Below are positions 1 through 7,425 of a stretch of DNA of 16,470 bases, piece by piece. The position numbers and the translations under genes were made by a program. The stretch is taken from NCBI GenBank assembly GCA_045616945.1, contig JAZLHR010000101.1, positions 1 to 16,470 of the forward strand, written 5' to 3'. Source of the DNA: UBA6987 sp045616945. Its GTDB lineage: Bacteria > Bacillota > Clostridia > Lachnospirales > Lachnospiraceae. The notes under the pieces were generated by a model. The model saw nothing but the letters and a program-made list of their open reading frames with translations. It had not been told where the DNA came from and did not search any database. Position 1 is the stretch's first letter. Every line of letters begins with the position of its first letter.

Positions 1-148
1 TCAATTATACCATGGGCTTTACCAAGCCGATTGATCGATTGTCAAGATGCGGGAGATCTCCCCTAGAGGGGGACATTCTTCCTCTTTTTGAGAGGAATAA
101 AGAGTAACTATTAACCTTACAAAAACTATTATACGAGGAGAGATCGAT
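1..148. other. Left-edge intergenic region with several short dyads
   Basis: No gene is visible before the ATG at 149. The stretch holds short inverted repeats: GGCTT/AAGCC at 15-19 and 24-28, a perfect palindrome GGGAGATCTCCC at 51-62, an adjoining CCCCT/AGGGG pair at 60-64 and 67-71, and TTCCTCT/AGAGGAA at 79-85 and 91-97. CGATTG occurs twice at 28-33 and 36-41. A TATTAT at 127-132 sits too close to the ribosome binding site GAGGAG (135-140) to be a likely -10 box. The dyads could be an operator or a leader structure for the gene at 149; I cannot decide, and I see no convincing promoter. Confidence 0.35.
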
Positions 149-1108
149 ATGAACGACGTGAAGATTTGGAGCTTTTTTTACCAGCTGAGTGCTCATATGT
201 GGGACGATCCCGGGGCTCCTTCCCGCGGCTGGTATCTGCCGCCCGCTTACCGGGAAAACAATGCCTGCGATCCGCAGCTGTGGGATGAACTTACGGATTT
301 TCTGCATCGGTATGGCTTCAATCAGTGCGTGATCGACTGCGGCGACGGTATGAAATACGAAAGCCATCCGGAGATCTGCGCTCCCGATGCCTGGGATAAG
401 GACCTGCTGCGGGATAAATTGCGCAAGATGCGTGCGCTGGGCATCGAACCCATCCCGAAACTGAATTTTTCCGCCTGCCACGATGCCTGGCTGCACGAAT
501 ATGCCCGCAAGATTTCCACGCCGGAGTATTACCGGGTATGTGCGGACTTGATCCGCGAAGTGTGCGAGGTGTTCGATTCTCCGCGCCTGTTCCATCTGGG
601 ACTGGACGAGGAAAACGCGCAGATGCAGAAAAACCGCTCCGTGTGTATCGTTCGTTCCACCGAGCTGTGGTGGCACGACCTGTATTTCCTGTTTGACGAA
701 TGCCGGAAGAACGGTGTCCGTCCCTGGGTGTGGGCGGATTACTGCTGGGGCAGAGAAGAAGAATACGCGGCGAGGATGCCCAAGGATGTCCTTCAGTCCA
801 ACGGATATTACGGCGTGTTCAAAAAGCACCGCCCCGGCACCTACAGCGACACCGCGCAGGGCGCCTATGAGATGCTGAATGCCGCAGGCTTTGAACAGGT
901 CCTTACCTGCTCCACGTATGAGCTCGGCTTCGAGAACTCCTACCAGACACTGGCCTTCGCGAAGGACCGGCTGGATCCGGCGCTGGTGAAGGGCTTTCTG
1001 ACGGTCCCGTGGGTGCAGTATCAGACGCGCGATATGGAATATGTGCTGAAAAATGATGCTTATCAGCTGTATCTGGCACGCAGGAGGGTCTACCCTGAAA
1101 CGCTTTGA
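149..1108 (+). CDS. GH20-like TIM-barrel protein, paralogue A
   Basis: A 319-residue protein without signal peptide or membrane segment, so it should act in the cytoplasm. I do not recognise a named family with certainty. The segment around residues 147-155 (LFHLGLDEE) resembles the H-x-G-G-D-E catalytic motif of glycoside hydrolase family 20 beta-N-acetylhexosaminidases, where the D-E pair polarises the substrate acetamido group and protonates the leaving group; here it is H149, G151, D153, E154. Repeated aromatic motifs (WWHDLYF near 174-180, WVWADYCW near 193-200) suit a sugar-binding barrel. Inference: an intracellular glycosidase or lyase on imported amino sugars or glycans. ATG at 149 is preceded by GAGGAG. 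The next gene is a same-length paralogue 54 bases downstream, probably co-transcribed. The lack of a GH20 N-terminal domain is unusual, so activity is unproven. Confidence 0.6.
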   Translation: MNDVKIWSFFYQLSAHMWDDPGAPSRGWYLPPAYRENNACDPQLWDELTDFLHRYGFNQCVIDCGDGMKYESHPEICAPDAWDKDLLRDKLRKMRALGIEPIPKLNFSACHDAWLHEYARKISTPEYYRVCADLIREVCEVFDSPRLFHLGLDEENAQMQKNRSVCIVRSTELWWHDLYFLFDECRKNGVRPWVWADYCWGREEEYAARMPKDVLQSNGYYGVFKKHRPGTYSDTAQGAYEMLNAAGFEQVLTCSTYELGFENSYQTLAFAKDRLDPALVKGFLTVPWVQYQTRDMEYVLKNDAYQLYLARRRVYPETL

Positions 1109-1162
1109 TCGTCGGGGAGATTCTGCAAAAAAAGGTCTGACGCCGAAAAAAGGAGAAGCAAA

Positions 1163-2122
1163 ATGGACAATAAGATGATATGGGGCTATTTTTATCAGCT
1201 GAGTGCCCATATGTGGGACGATCCCGGGGCACCTTCCCGCGGCTGGTATCTGGGGCCCGCCTATGAGGAAAATAATGCCTGCGACCCGCAGCTGTGGGAC
1301 GAAATGACGGAGTTCCTGCATGAACACGGCTTCAATCTGTGCATCATCGATGTCGGGGACGGGCTGAAGTATGAAAGCCACCCGGAGATCTCCGCGCCCG
1401 ATGCCTGGGATAAGGATTTCCTGCGGGGCAAGCTGCGGAAAATGCGTGAGCTGGGGATCGAACCGATTCCGAAGCTGAATTTTTCCGCCTGCCACGATAC
1501 CTGGCTGCACCGGTATGCCCATATGGTTTCCACGCCGGAATATTACCGGGTCTGCGCCGATGTTATCCGGGAGGTCTGCGAGGTATTCGATTCCCCGCGC
1601 CTGTTCCATCTGGGAATGGACGAGGAAAACGAAAAGAACCAGCGGAACCGTTCCATGTGCATCGTCCGCTCTTCGGACCTGTGGTGGCACGACCTGTATT
1701 TCCTCTTTGACGAGTGCCGGAAGAACGGCGCCCGCCCCTGGGTCTTCGCCGATTACTGCTGGGATCATGAAGCGGATTATGCCGCGAAAATGCCGCGCGA
1801 CGTGATGCAGTCCAACTGGTATTACGGCACCTTCAAGGCGCATCGCCCCGGCTCTTACAGCGACACCGCTCAGAGCTGCTATGAAAAGCTGAATGCGATG
1901 GGATTTGAACAGATCCCCTGCTGCTCCACCTTTGATGCGGATTTTTACAACACCTTTCAGACGGTCGCCTTCGGGAAAGATCGGCTGGATCCGGCACTGC
2001 TGAAAGGCTTTGTGACGATCCCGTGGATCAGCTATCAGAAGAGAAAAATGCAATATGTGATGAAGAACGATGCCTACCAGCTGTATCTGGCGCGGGAGGA
2101 AGTTTACCCGGAGACGCTGTAA
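1163..2122 (+). CDS. GH20-like TIM-barrel protein, paralogue B
   Basis: Also 319 residues, aligning without gaps to paralogue A at roughly three quarters identity by eye, so a tandem duplication. The same putative catalytic motif is kept (LFHLGMDEE, D153 and E154), as are the WWHDLYF and WVFADYCW segments and the NACDPQLWDE stretch near 38-47. Differences cluster at about 156-161, 201-206, 219 (Gly in A, Trp in B) and 252-263, probably surface loops near the pocket, which suggests divergence in substrate preference rather than simple dosage. It has its own AGGAG (1151-1155) eight bases before the ATG. The 54-base gap from A holds no terminator that I can see, so a two-gene operon is likely, ending at the hairpin at 2187-2219. 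Cytoplasmic by absence of an export signal. The enzymatic role is inferred from one motif and the fold-like pattern only. Confidence 0.6.
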   Translation: MDNKMIWGYFYQLSAHMWDDPGAPSRGWYLGPAYEENNACDPQLWDEMTEFLHEHGFNLCIIDVGDGLKYESHPEISAPDAWDKDFLRGKLRKMRELGIEPIPKLNFSACHDTWLHRYAHMVSTPEYYRVCADVIREVCEVFDSPRLFHLGMDEENEKNQRNRSMCIVRSSDLWWHDLYFLFDECRKNGARPWVFADYCWDHEADYAAKMPRDVMQSNWYYGTFKAHRPGSYSDTAQSCYEKLNAMGFEQIPCCSTFDADFYNTFQTVAFGKDRLDPALLKGFVTIPWISYQKRKMQYVMKNDAYQLYLAREEVYPETL

Positions 2123-2135
2123 GGCTTCCGGCTGC

Positions 2136-2166
2136 AAAAAGCGGAGCGGCCGATCGGCTGCTCCGC
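2136..2166 (-). terminator. Rho-independent terminator of the lipoprotein gene
   Basis: An inverted repeat at 2141-2166 has outer arms GCGGAGC/GCTCCGC and an inner GCCGA/TCGGC. On the minus strand it is followed by five T (2136-2140). On the plus strand the hairpin is followed by AAAG, so it should stop only minus-strand transcription. It lies about 75 bases past the lipoprotein stop. Confidence 0.75.
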
Positions 2167-2186
2167 AAAGTAACGGTCATAATTTA

Positions 2187-2219
2187 CGGGGACACTGTAT
2201 GCAGTGCCCCCGCTTTTTG
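2187..2219 (+). terminator. Rho-independent terminator of the GH20-like gene pair
   Basis: Arms at 2187-2197 and 2202-2212 pair over 11 positions with one A-C mismatch around a TATG loop. They are followed by CTTTTT (2213-2218), the expected U-tract for plus-strand transcription. It lies 65 bases after the stop of paralogue B and beyond the minus-strand terminator, so the two mature 3' ends would overlap. Confidence 0.8.
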
Positions 2220-2239
2220 TATGCTTCACCGCAGGCATA

Positions 2240-2668
2240 TTACCCGATCGGCCGGAACGAATCATCCGCCTTTTCACCGGTCAGTACATTGACATAGACG
2301 GTATCCAAGGCAGACCAATGATCTTTGACGAACCAGGACAGCCGGAAGGTGTAGAACGAATCTGCCCCCTGCTGCGTCACGCCTTCCCGGAATACGGTCA
2401 TCCGATAGCCGGTATCCGGGGCTGTATTTCCTTCCCGAAAGCTCCAATGCTCACAGGCGATTTCATAAGCGGCTTCTTCGCTGAACTTTCCCTCGTCTGC
2501 CGGATCCGGCACGCCGGCATCTGTCCGGTCTGCCTCGGTGATTTTCACCGCAGATTCGTCCCGATCCGTTTTTTCAGCCGCATGAACGATTCTTTCAGCC
2601 ATGCTGCCGCAGCCGGTCAGGGCGGCCGTCATGAAGCATGCCAGTAAACAAAAAACGATTTTTTTCAT
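2240..2668 (-). CDS. Small predicted lipoprotein of unknown function
   Basis: A 142-residue protein with a lipoprotein signal peptide: MKK, a hydrophobic stretch and a lipobox LTGC ending at Cys20, so it should be lipid-anchored on the outer face of the membrane after cleavage by signal peptidase II. The start at 2668 is chosen over an upstream in-frame codon at 2728 because AAAGGAG lies just before it and the signal peptide begins there; the upstream codon would overlap the -35 box. After a polar, acidic linker (about 30-60), the C-terminal part alternates hydrophobic and polar residues (TGYRMTVFREG, FYTFRLSWFV, TVYVNVLTGE), like the small beta-rich PepSY-type domains of many Firmicute lipoproteins, but I cannot assign a family. 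It is divergent from uvrA, convergent with the GH20-like pair and monocistronic, with its own consensus promoter and terminator. Confidence 0.8.
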   Translation of the reverse strand: MKKIVFCLLACFMTAALTGCGSMAERIVHAAEKTDRDESAVKITEADRTDAGVPDPADEGKFSEEAAYEIACEHWSFREGNTAPDTGYRMTVFREGVTQQGADSFYTFRLSWFVKDHWSALDTVYVNVLTGEKADDSFRPIG

Positions 2669-2699
2669 TGTGTCTCTCCTTTGCCTCTCGGCCTGCCGG

Positions 2700-2728
2700 A
2701 TTATAGCCCCGGTCTTCGGCAGTGTCAA
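2700..2728 (-). promoter_or_regulatory. Consensus sigma-A promoter for the lipoprotein gene
   Basis: Read on the minus strand: TTGACA (2723-2728), a 17-base spacer, then TATAAT (2700-2705). Both hexamers and the spacing match the vegetative consensus exactly, predicting strong transcription. The start site should fall near 2693, giving a leader of about 25 bases before the ATG at 2668. Confidence 0.9.
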
Positions 2729-2733
2729 GCCCC

Positions 2734-2760
2734 GGGCGAAGATTTACTGGGCGAAGATTT
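2734..2760. repeat. 12-base direct repeat between divergent promoters
   Basis: GGGCGAAGATTT occurs at 2734-2745 and again at 2749-2760, separated by ACT, giving a 15-base period. The pair lies immediately upstream of the lipoprotein -35 box and about 36 bases upstream of the uvrA -35 box. A tandem repeat in this place suits a regulator binding site, but a chance local duplication is possible. Confidence 0.6.
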
Positions 2761-2795
2761 GTCATCCGAGTCCTGACGTCCGCGGCCCTCTTTTC

Positions 2796-2824
2796 TTGCT
2801 TTTATCAGGTAAATGTGCTATACT
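2796..2824 (+). promoter_or_regulatory. Sigma-A promoter for uvrA and its operon
   Basis: TTGCTT (2796-2801), a 17-base spacer and TATACT (2819-2824), with TG one base upstream of the -10 (2816-2817), an extended -10 element. A start near 2831 gives a leader of about 27 bases. I see no GAAC-N4-GTTC-type LexA (DinR) box between the divergent starts, so SOS control is not evident. Confidence 0.85.
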
Positions 2825-2857
2825 TATGCTTTAAGGTAAGAGGGGGAAAGTGCGGCT

Positions 2858-5725
2858 ATGGAACGCATGGAGCGCCGGTGCATCCGCATTCGCGGAGCAC
2901 GTGAAAACAATCTGAAAAATCTGTCGGTGGATATCCCGAGGGACAAGCTGGTGGTGCTCACCGGCCTTTCCGGCTCGGGAAAATCCTCCCTTGCTTTTGA
3001 TACGATCTACGCCGAGGGACAGAGACGGTACATGGAATCCCTGTCCTCATATGCGAGACAGTTCCTGGGGCAGATGGAGAAGCCCGATGTGGAGAGCATC
3101 GAGGGCCTTTCCCCTGCGATCTCCATCGATCAGAAGTCCACGAACCGCAATCCGCGGTCCACGGTGGGCACGGTGACGGAGATCTATGACTACCTGCGTC
3201 TTCTGTATGCCCGCGTGGGGACACCTCATTGTCCTTCCTGCGGCAGGGAGATACGGAAGCAGACGGTAGATCAGATGGTGGACCAGCTGATGGCGCTTCC
3301 GGAGCGGACGCGGCTGCAGATCCTGGCGCCGGTGGTTCGCGGCAAGAAAGGTCGGCACGAAAAGGTGCTGCTCGATGCCAGACGCAAGGGGTACCTGCGG
3401 GTGCGCGTGGACGGAGAGCAGTATGATCTGAGCGAGGAGATCGCTCTGGATAAAAATGTCAAGCATACGGTGGAGATCGTCGTAGACCGTCTGGCAGTGC
3501 GGCCCGGGACTGAAGGAAGACTGAGCGATTCCCTGGAAACCGCCCTGAAGCTGACGGAGGGGCTGGTCTTTGTGGACACAGGGGAAGAAAAGCAGCTTTC
3601 CTTCAGCCAGAATTTTGCCTGCCCGGACTGCGGCATCGCCGTTGAGGAGGTCGAGCCGCGCAGCTTCTCCTTCAATAATCCGTTCGGCGCCTGCCCGGAT
3701 TGCTTCGGCCTGGGCTATACGATGAAATTCGACCGGGAGCTGATCCTGGATGAAAGCCGCAGCCTTGCGGACGGTGCGGTGCTGGCGATGGGCTGGGGCT
3801 CCAGCGTGAAGCCGGACAGCTATACCGGCGCGATGCTGAAGGCGTTGGCCGATTATTATCATTTCGATCTGCATACGCCTTTTTGCGAATATCCGGAGGA
3901 ATTGAAGCAGCGCTTCATCTATGAAGGCTTCCCGGATAAGGTGCCGCTGCACTATGAGAGTACCCGGACCAGCGGTGTCCTGGCGGTACAGTTCGAGGGC
4001 CTGATCCCCAATCTGGAGCGTCGGTACCGTGAAAGCACCATGAGCATGAAGGCGGAATACGAAGCCTATATGCGCTTCAATCCCTGCCCCGGCTGTCACG
4101 GGATGCGCCTGAAGGCATCCTCCCTGGCTGTGACCGTGGGAGGAATGAATATTTTCGAATTGACGGATCAGCCGGTGGGGAAGATCTCCGGGCTGCTGGA
4201 GAAGGTCTCCCTGAGCCCGGTGCAGATGACCGTTGCGGCGCCGATCCTGAAAGAAGTAAATGCCCGTCTGGGCTTTCTGACGGATGTCGGCCTGGGGTAT
4301 CTGACCCTGACCCGGGCCGCCGGCAGTTTATCGGGCGGCGAGGCGCAGCGCATCCGTCTGGCTACGCAGGTGGGCTCCGGCCTGGTGGGCGTGGCTTATA
4401 TCCTGGATGAGCCCAGCATCGGTCTGCATCAGCGGGATAACGGCCGGCTGCTGAAGTCCCTGATGCATCTGCGCGACCTGGGCAACAGTGTGATCGTGGT
4501 CGAGCATGACGAGGAGACCATGCTGGCGGCGGATGAGATCGTGGATATCGGCCCCGGCGCCGGGGAACACGGCGGCGAGGTGGTGGCACAGGGGACCGCG
4601 GAGGAAATCATGAATACGCCGGGATCCCTGACGGGAGATTATCTCAGCGGCAGACGCAGGATCCCGGTGCCCGAAAAGCGGCGCACGCCGGCGGGCTTTC
4701 TGACGGTCCGCGGGGCGGCGGAGCATAATCTGAAAGGCGTGGATGTGTCCTTCCCGCTGGGGGTATTTACCTGCGTAACGGGCGTATCCGGCTCCGGAAA
4801 AAGCTCTCTCGTCAATGAGATCCTCTACAAGGCCATGGCGAAGCGCCTCTATAAGGCCAAGGAGGCTCCCGGCCGGTACGATTCCATCGAAGGCGCGGAG
4901 GCATTCGATAAGGTCATCAATATCGACCAGTCGCCCATCGGACGCACGCCCCGTTCCAACCCGGCCACCTATACGGGCCTGTTCGATCTGATCCGCGACC
5001 TGTTTGCGAATACCACGGATGCAAAGGTCCGCGGCTTCAATAAGGGGCGCTTCAGCTTCAATATCAAGGGCGGGCGCTGTGAAGCATGCAGCGGCGACGG
5101 GATCATCAAGATCGAGATGCATTTCCTGTCCGATGTATATGTGCCTTGCGAGGTATGCGGCGGCAGGCGGTACAACCGGGAAACGCTGGAGGTCCATTAC
5201 CGGGGCAGGAGTATTGCCGATGTCCTGAATATGACGGTGGAAGAGGCGCTGGAATTTTTTGCCTCCCAGCCGCAGCTGCGGCGCAAGCTGGAAACGCTGC
5301 AGGCGGTCGGCCTTTCCTACATCCGCCTGGGACAGCCTTCGACGACTCTTTCCGGCGGCGAGGCACAGCGTGTGAAGCTGGCAGCGGAGCTTTCCAAGCG
5401 CGATACGGGCCGTACCCTGTATATTCTGGATGAGCCGACCACGGGACTGCATTTTGCGGACGTACATAAGCTGACGGAGATCCTGCAGCGGCTGACCGAG
5501 GGCGGCAACACGGTGGTCGTGATCGAGCACAACCTGGATGTCATCAAAACGGCGGATTATATCCTGGATATGGGACCGGAGGGCGGAGACGGCGGCGGAC
5601 TGCTGATCGCCGCAGGAACGCCGGAAGAAGTAGCCGAGGTACCGGGTTCCTTTACGGGGCAGTATCTGAAGGCCCTGCTGAACAGGACCTACCGGGAGCC
5701 TTTGATGACGGAAGAGAAGCAATAA
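2858..5725 (+). CDS. uvrA: Excinuclease ABC subunit A
   Basis: The damage-sensing ATPase of nucleotide excision repair: a UvrA dimer finds bulky lesions and loads UvrB, which with UvrC makes the incisions. At 955 residues it is close to the usual 940-955. Two ABC ATPase modules are complete: Walker A GLSGSGKS (36-43) and GVSGSGKS (642-649), signatures LSGGEAQR (491-498 and 831-838), each followed by ILDEP Walker B. Zinc cysteines are present at C255/C258/C279/C282 and C741/C744/C764/C767, the latter being the DNA-binding module; a further CPSC is at 125-128. The ATG at 2858 is chosen for its purine-rich upstream run; a second ATG at 2867 could serve. It is the first gene of a long operon. uvrB, its usual partner upstream, is not here: the upstream neighbour is a divergent lipoprotein gene. 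Confidence 0.98.
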   Translation: MERMERRCIRIRGARENNLKNLSVDIPRDKLVVLTGLSGSGKSSLAFDTIYAEGQRRYMESLSSYARQFLGQMEKPDVESIEGLSPAISIDQKSTNRNPRSTVGTVTEIYDYLRLLYARVGTPHCPSCGREIRKQTVDQMVDQLMALPERTRLQILAPVVRGKKGRHEKVLLDARRKGYLRVRVDGEQYDLSEEIALDKNVKHTVEIVVDRLAVRPGTEGRLSDSLETALKLTEGLVFVDTGEEKQLSFSQNFACPDCGIAVEEVEPRSFSFNNPFGACPDCFGLGYTMKFDRELILDESRSLADGAVLAMGWGSSVKPDSYTGAMLKALADYYHFDLHTPFCEYPEELKQRFIYEGFPDKVPLHYESTRTSGVLAVQFEGLIPNLERRYRESTMSMKAEYEAYMRFNPCPGCHGMRLKASSLAVTVGGMNIFELTDQPVGKISGLLEKVSLSPVQMTVAAPILKEVNARLGFLTDVGLGYLTLTRAAGSLSGGEAQRIRLATQVGSGLVGVAYILDEPSIGLHQRDNGRLLKSLMHLRDLGNSVIVVEHDEETMLAADEIVDIGPGAGEHGGEVVAQGTAEEIMNTPGSLTGDYLSGRRRIPVPEKRRTPAGFLTVRGAAEHNLKGVDVSFPLGVFTCVTGVSGSGKSSLVNEILYKAMAKRLYKAKEAPGRYDSIEGAEAFDKVINIDQSPIGRTPRSNPATYTGLFDLIRDLFANTTDAKVRGFNKGRFSFNIKGGRCEACSGDGIIKIEMHFLSDVYVPCEVCGGRRYNRETLEVHYRGRSIADVLNMTVEEALEFFASQPQLRRKLETLQAVGLSYIRLGQPSTTLSGGEAQRVKLAAELSKRDTGRTLYILDEPTTGLHFADVHKLTEILQRLTEGGNTVVVIEHNLDVIKTADYILDMGPEGGDGGGLLIAAGTPEEVAEVPGSFTGQYLKALLNRTYREPLMTEEKQ

Positions 5726-5735
5726 CGGAGTGAAT

Positions 5736-7172
5736 ATGATCGAAGAAGAAAAAAAGGACGATGCGGCGGAATCCGCAGAGAAGATAAATAAAGAGCCGGA
5801 AAACGGCGAAAAGAAAGAAAAATCCGGTGAGTACGAGCAGTTCTGCAGCGTATGCCACCGGCCGGGAAGCAAGACCGGCAAGCTGATGAAGCTGCCGGGC
5901 GGGCTGAATGTCTGCCAGGACTGCATGCAGAAATCAATGAATCTGTTCGGGAACGGCATGGATATGAACAGCCTGCCGCAGATTCCGCTCGGCAGCATCC
6001 AGCTGGGCAAGCTGGATCTTTCGCAGCTTCTGGGCGGCATGCCGAAGCAGACTGTGAAGAAGAGAAAAACGGAAGAAGAAAAAAAGGCAGACCGCCTGAC
6101 GATGAAGGATATCCCGCGTCCGCATAAGATCAAAGCCATGCTGGACGAATATGTGGTGGGGCAGGAAAAGGCAAAGAAAGCGATCTCCGTGGCGGTATAT
6201 AACCACTACAAGCGTGTATTTTCCGATGCGAAGGACGGTGTGGAGATCGAAAAATCCAACGTGCTGCTGATCGGCCCGACCGGCAGCGGCAAGACGTATC
6301 TTGTGAAGACGCTGGCCAGACTGCTGAAGGTGCCGCTGGCAATCGCGGACGCGACCTCTTTGACGGAGGCGGGCTATATCGGCGATGATATCGAAAGCGT
6401 GCTTTCCAAGCTGCTTTCCGCCGCGGACAGCGATGTGGACCGCGCCGAGCAGGGCATCGTTTTCATCGATGAGATCGACAAGATCGCCAAAAAGAAGAAT
6501 ACCACGAGCCGGGATGTCAGCGGCGAATCTGTGCAGCAGGAACTGCTGAAAATGCTTGAAGGGACCACGATGGAGGTGCCGGTAGGAGCCTCCAGCAAGA
6601 ATCCCATGGTGCCGACGGCGACGATCGACACGAAGAATATCCTGTTTATCTGCGGCGGTGCCTTCCCGGAATTGGAAGATATCATCCGGGAGCGTGTTTA
6701 CAGCCAGAGTACCGTGGGCTTTACGGGAGATATCCGCAAAACGGAGGATGATCCGGATATCCTGATGAAGGTGCAGCTGGAGGATCTGCGGAAATTCGGC
6801 ATGATCCCGGAATTTCTGGGACGTCTGCCGGTGCTGGTCGCGCTGGAAAACCTGACAAAGGAATATCTGGTCCGGATCCTGCAGGAACCGAAAAATGCCA
6901 TCCTGCGCCAGTATAAGAAGCTGCTGGCGATGGATGAGGTGCAGCTGGAATTTGAAGACGGGGCATTGGAACTGATCGCGGAAAAGGCCATGGAGCGCAA
7001 GACCGGCGCCAGGGCGCTGCGGGCTATCCTGGAGGAGTACATGCTGGATATCATGTACGAGATCCCGAAGGACGACAATATCGGCAGGGTGGTCATCACC
7101 CGGGAGTATCTGGAAAAAAAGGGCGGGCCCCGGATAGAAATGCGGGAGCAGTATCTGCCCGGACAGGAGTGA
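5736..7172 (+). CDS. clpX: ClpX-type AAA+ unfoldase, divergent variant
   Basis: ClpX is a hexameric unfoldase that feeds proteins to the ClpP peptidase. This 478-residue protein has an N-terminal zinc finger (C37, C40, C60, C63), Walker A GPTGSGKT (180-187), pore loop GYIG (213-216), Walker B IVFIDEID (241-248), the GRLP segment (362-365) and sensor-2 GAR (424-426). The ATG at 5736 is preferred to a GTG at 5730 because ACGGAG (5725-5730) is its ribosome site. Oddities: about 30 charged residues precede the zinc finger; the linker to the AAA+ module is about 65 residues against about 28 in E. coli, with a K/E-rich patch at 109-120; the pore-entry RKH motif is replaced by SKN (287-289); the ClpP-docking IGF loop reads VGF (327-329). 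It lies in the uvrA operon rather than after tig-clpP, so it may be a second ClpX paralogue; whether it docks ClpP is open. Confidence 0.93.
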   Translation: MIEEEKKDDAAESAEKINKEPENGEKKEKSGEYEQFCSVCHRPGSKTGKLMKLPGGLNVCQDCMQKSMNLFGNGMDMNSLPQIPLGSIQLGKLDLSQLLGGMPKQTVKKRKTEEEKKADRLTMKDIPRPHKIKAMLDEYVVGQEKAKKAISVAVYNHYKRVFSDAKDGVEIEKSNVLLIGPTGSGKTYLVKTLARLLKVPLAIADATSLTEAGYIGDDIESVLSKLLSAADSDVDRAEQGIVFIDEIDKIAKKKNTTSRDVSGESVQQELLKMLEGTTMEVPVGASSKNPMVPTATIDTKNILFICGGAFPELEDIIRERVYSQSTVGFTGDIRKTEDDPDILMKVQLEDLRKFGMIPEFLGRLPVLVALENLTKEYLVRILQEPKNAILRQYKKLLAMDEVQLEFEDGALELIAEKAMERKTGARALRAILEEYMLDIMYEIPKDDNIGRVVITREYLEKKGGPRIEMREQYLPGQE

Positions 7173-7173
7173 A

Positions 7174-7413
7174 ATGCGTTTAGACAAGTATTTGAAGGTC
7201 TCGCGTCTGATCAAGCGGCGTACGGTGGCAAATGAAGCCTGCGACGCGGGCCGCGTTTCCGTGAACGGGAAGGTCGTGAAGGCTTCCTACGAGGTCAAGG
7301 AGGGCGATATCCTGGAGATCGGTTTCGGCAACCGCAGCGTAAAGGCAGAGGTGCTGACCGTGAAGGAGACCGTCCGCAAGGAAGAAGCAGAGGAAATGTT
7401 CCGTTACCTGTAG
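7174..7413 (+). CDS. rqcP: S4-domain ribosome quality control factor RqcP
   Basis: A 79-residue single S4 RNA-binding domain: MRLDKYLKVSRLIKRR, then a basic helix and the conserved GRVSVNGK turn (27-34). This is the YabO/RqcP family, formerly confused with Hsp15 (HslR). In B. subtilis RqcP works with RqcH on obstructed 50S subunits to add alanine tails to stalled nascent chains. The length fits (about 80-90). The ATG is one base after the clpX stop, with AGGAG (7165-7169) inside the end of clpX, so translation is probably coupled. Position directly before divIC supports RqcP over Hsp15. The degradation of tagged chains by Clp machinery makes the clpX neighbour suggestive, but that link is inference. 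Confidence 0.92.
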   Translation: MRLDKYLKVSRLIKRRTVANEACDAGRVSVNGKVVKASYEVKEGDILEIGFGNRSVKAEVLTVKETVRKEEAEEMFRYL

Positions 7414-7425
7414 AAAGGCGGCTGT

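Noticed and set aside
127..132. TATTAT as a -10 box for the first GH20-like gene
   Set aside because: Transcription would start inside or after the ribosome binding site at 135-140, and no reasonable -35 lies 17 bases upstream.
5..2137. A 710-codon open frame on the minus strand across both GH20-like genes
   Set aside because: It is exactly antisense to two well-supported genes with good ribosome sites, shows an internal repeat only because the sense genes are duplicated, and its translation resembles no protein family I know.
4328..6139. A 603-codon minus-strand open frame across uvrA and clpX
   Set aside because: It is antisense to conserved uvrA and clpX domains, has low-complexity content, and is a by-product of GC-rich codon use.
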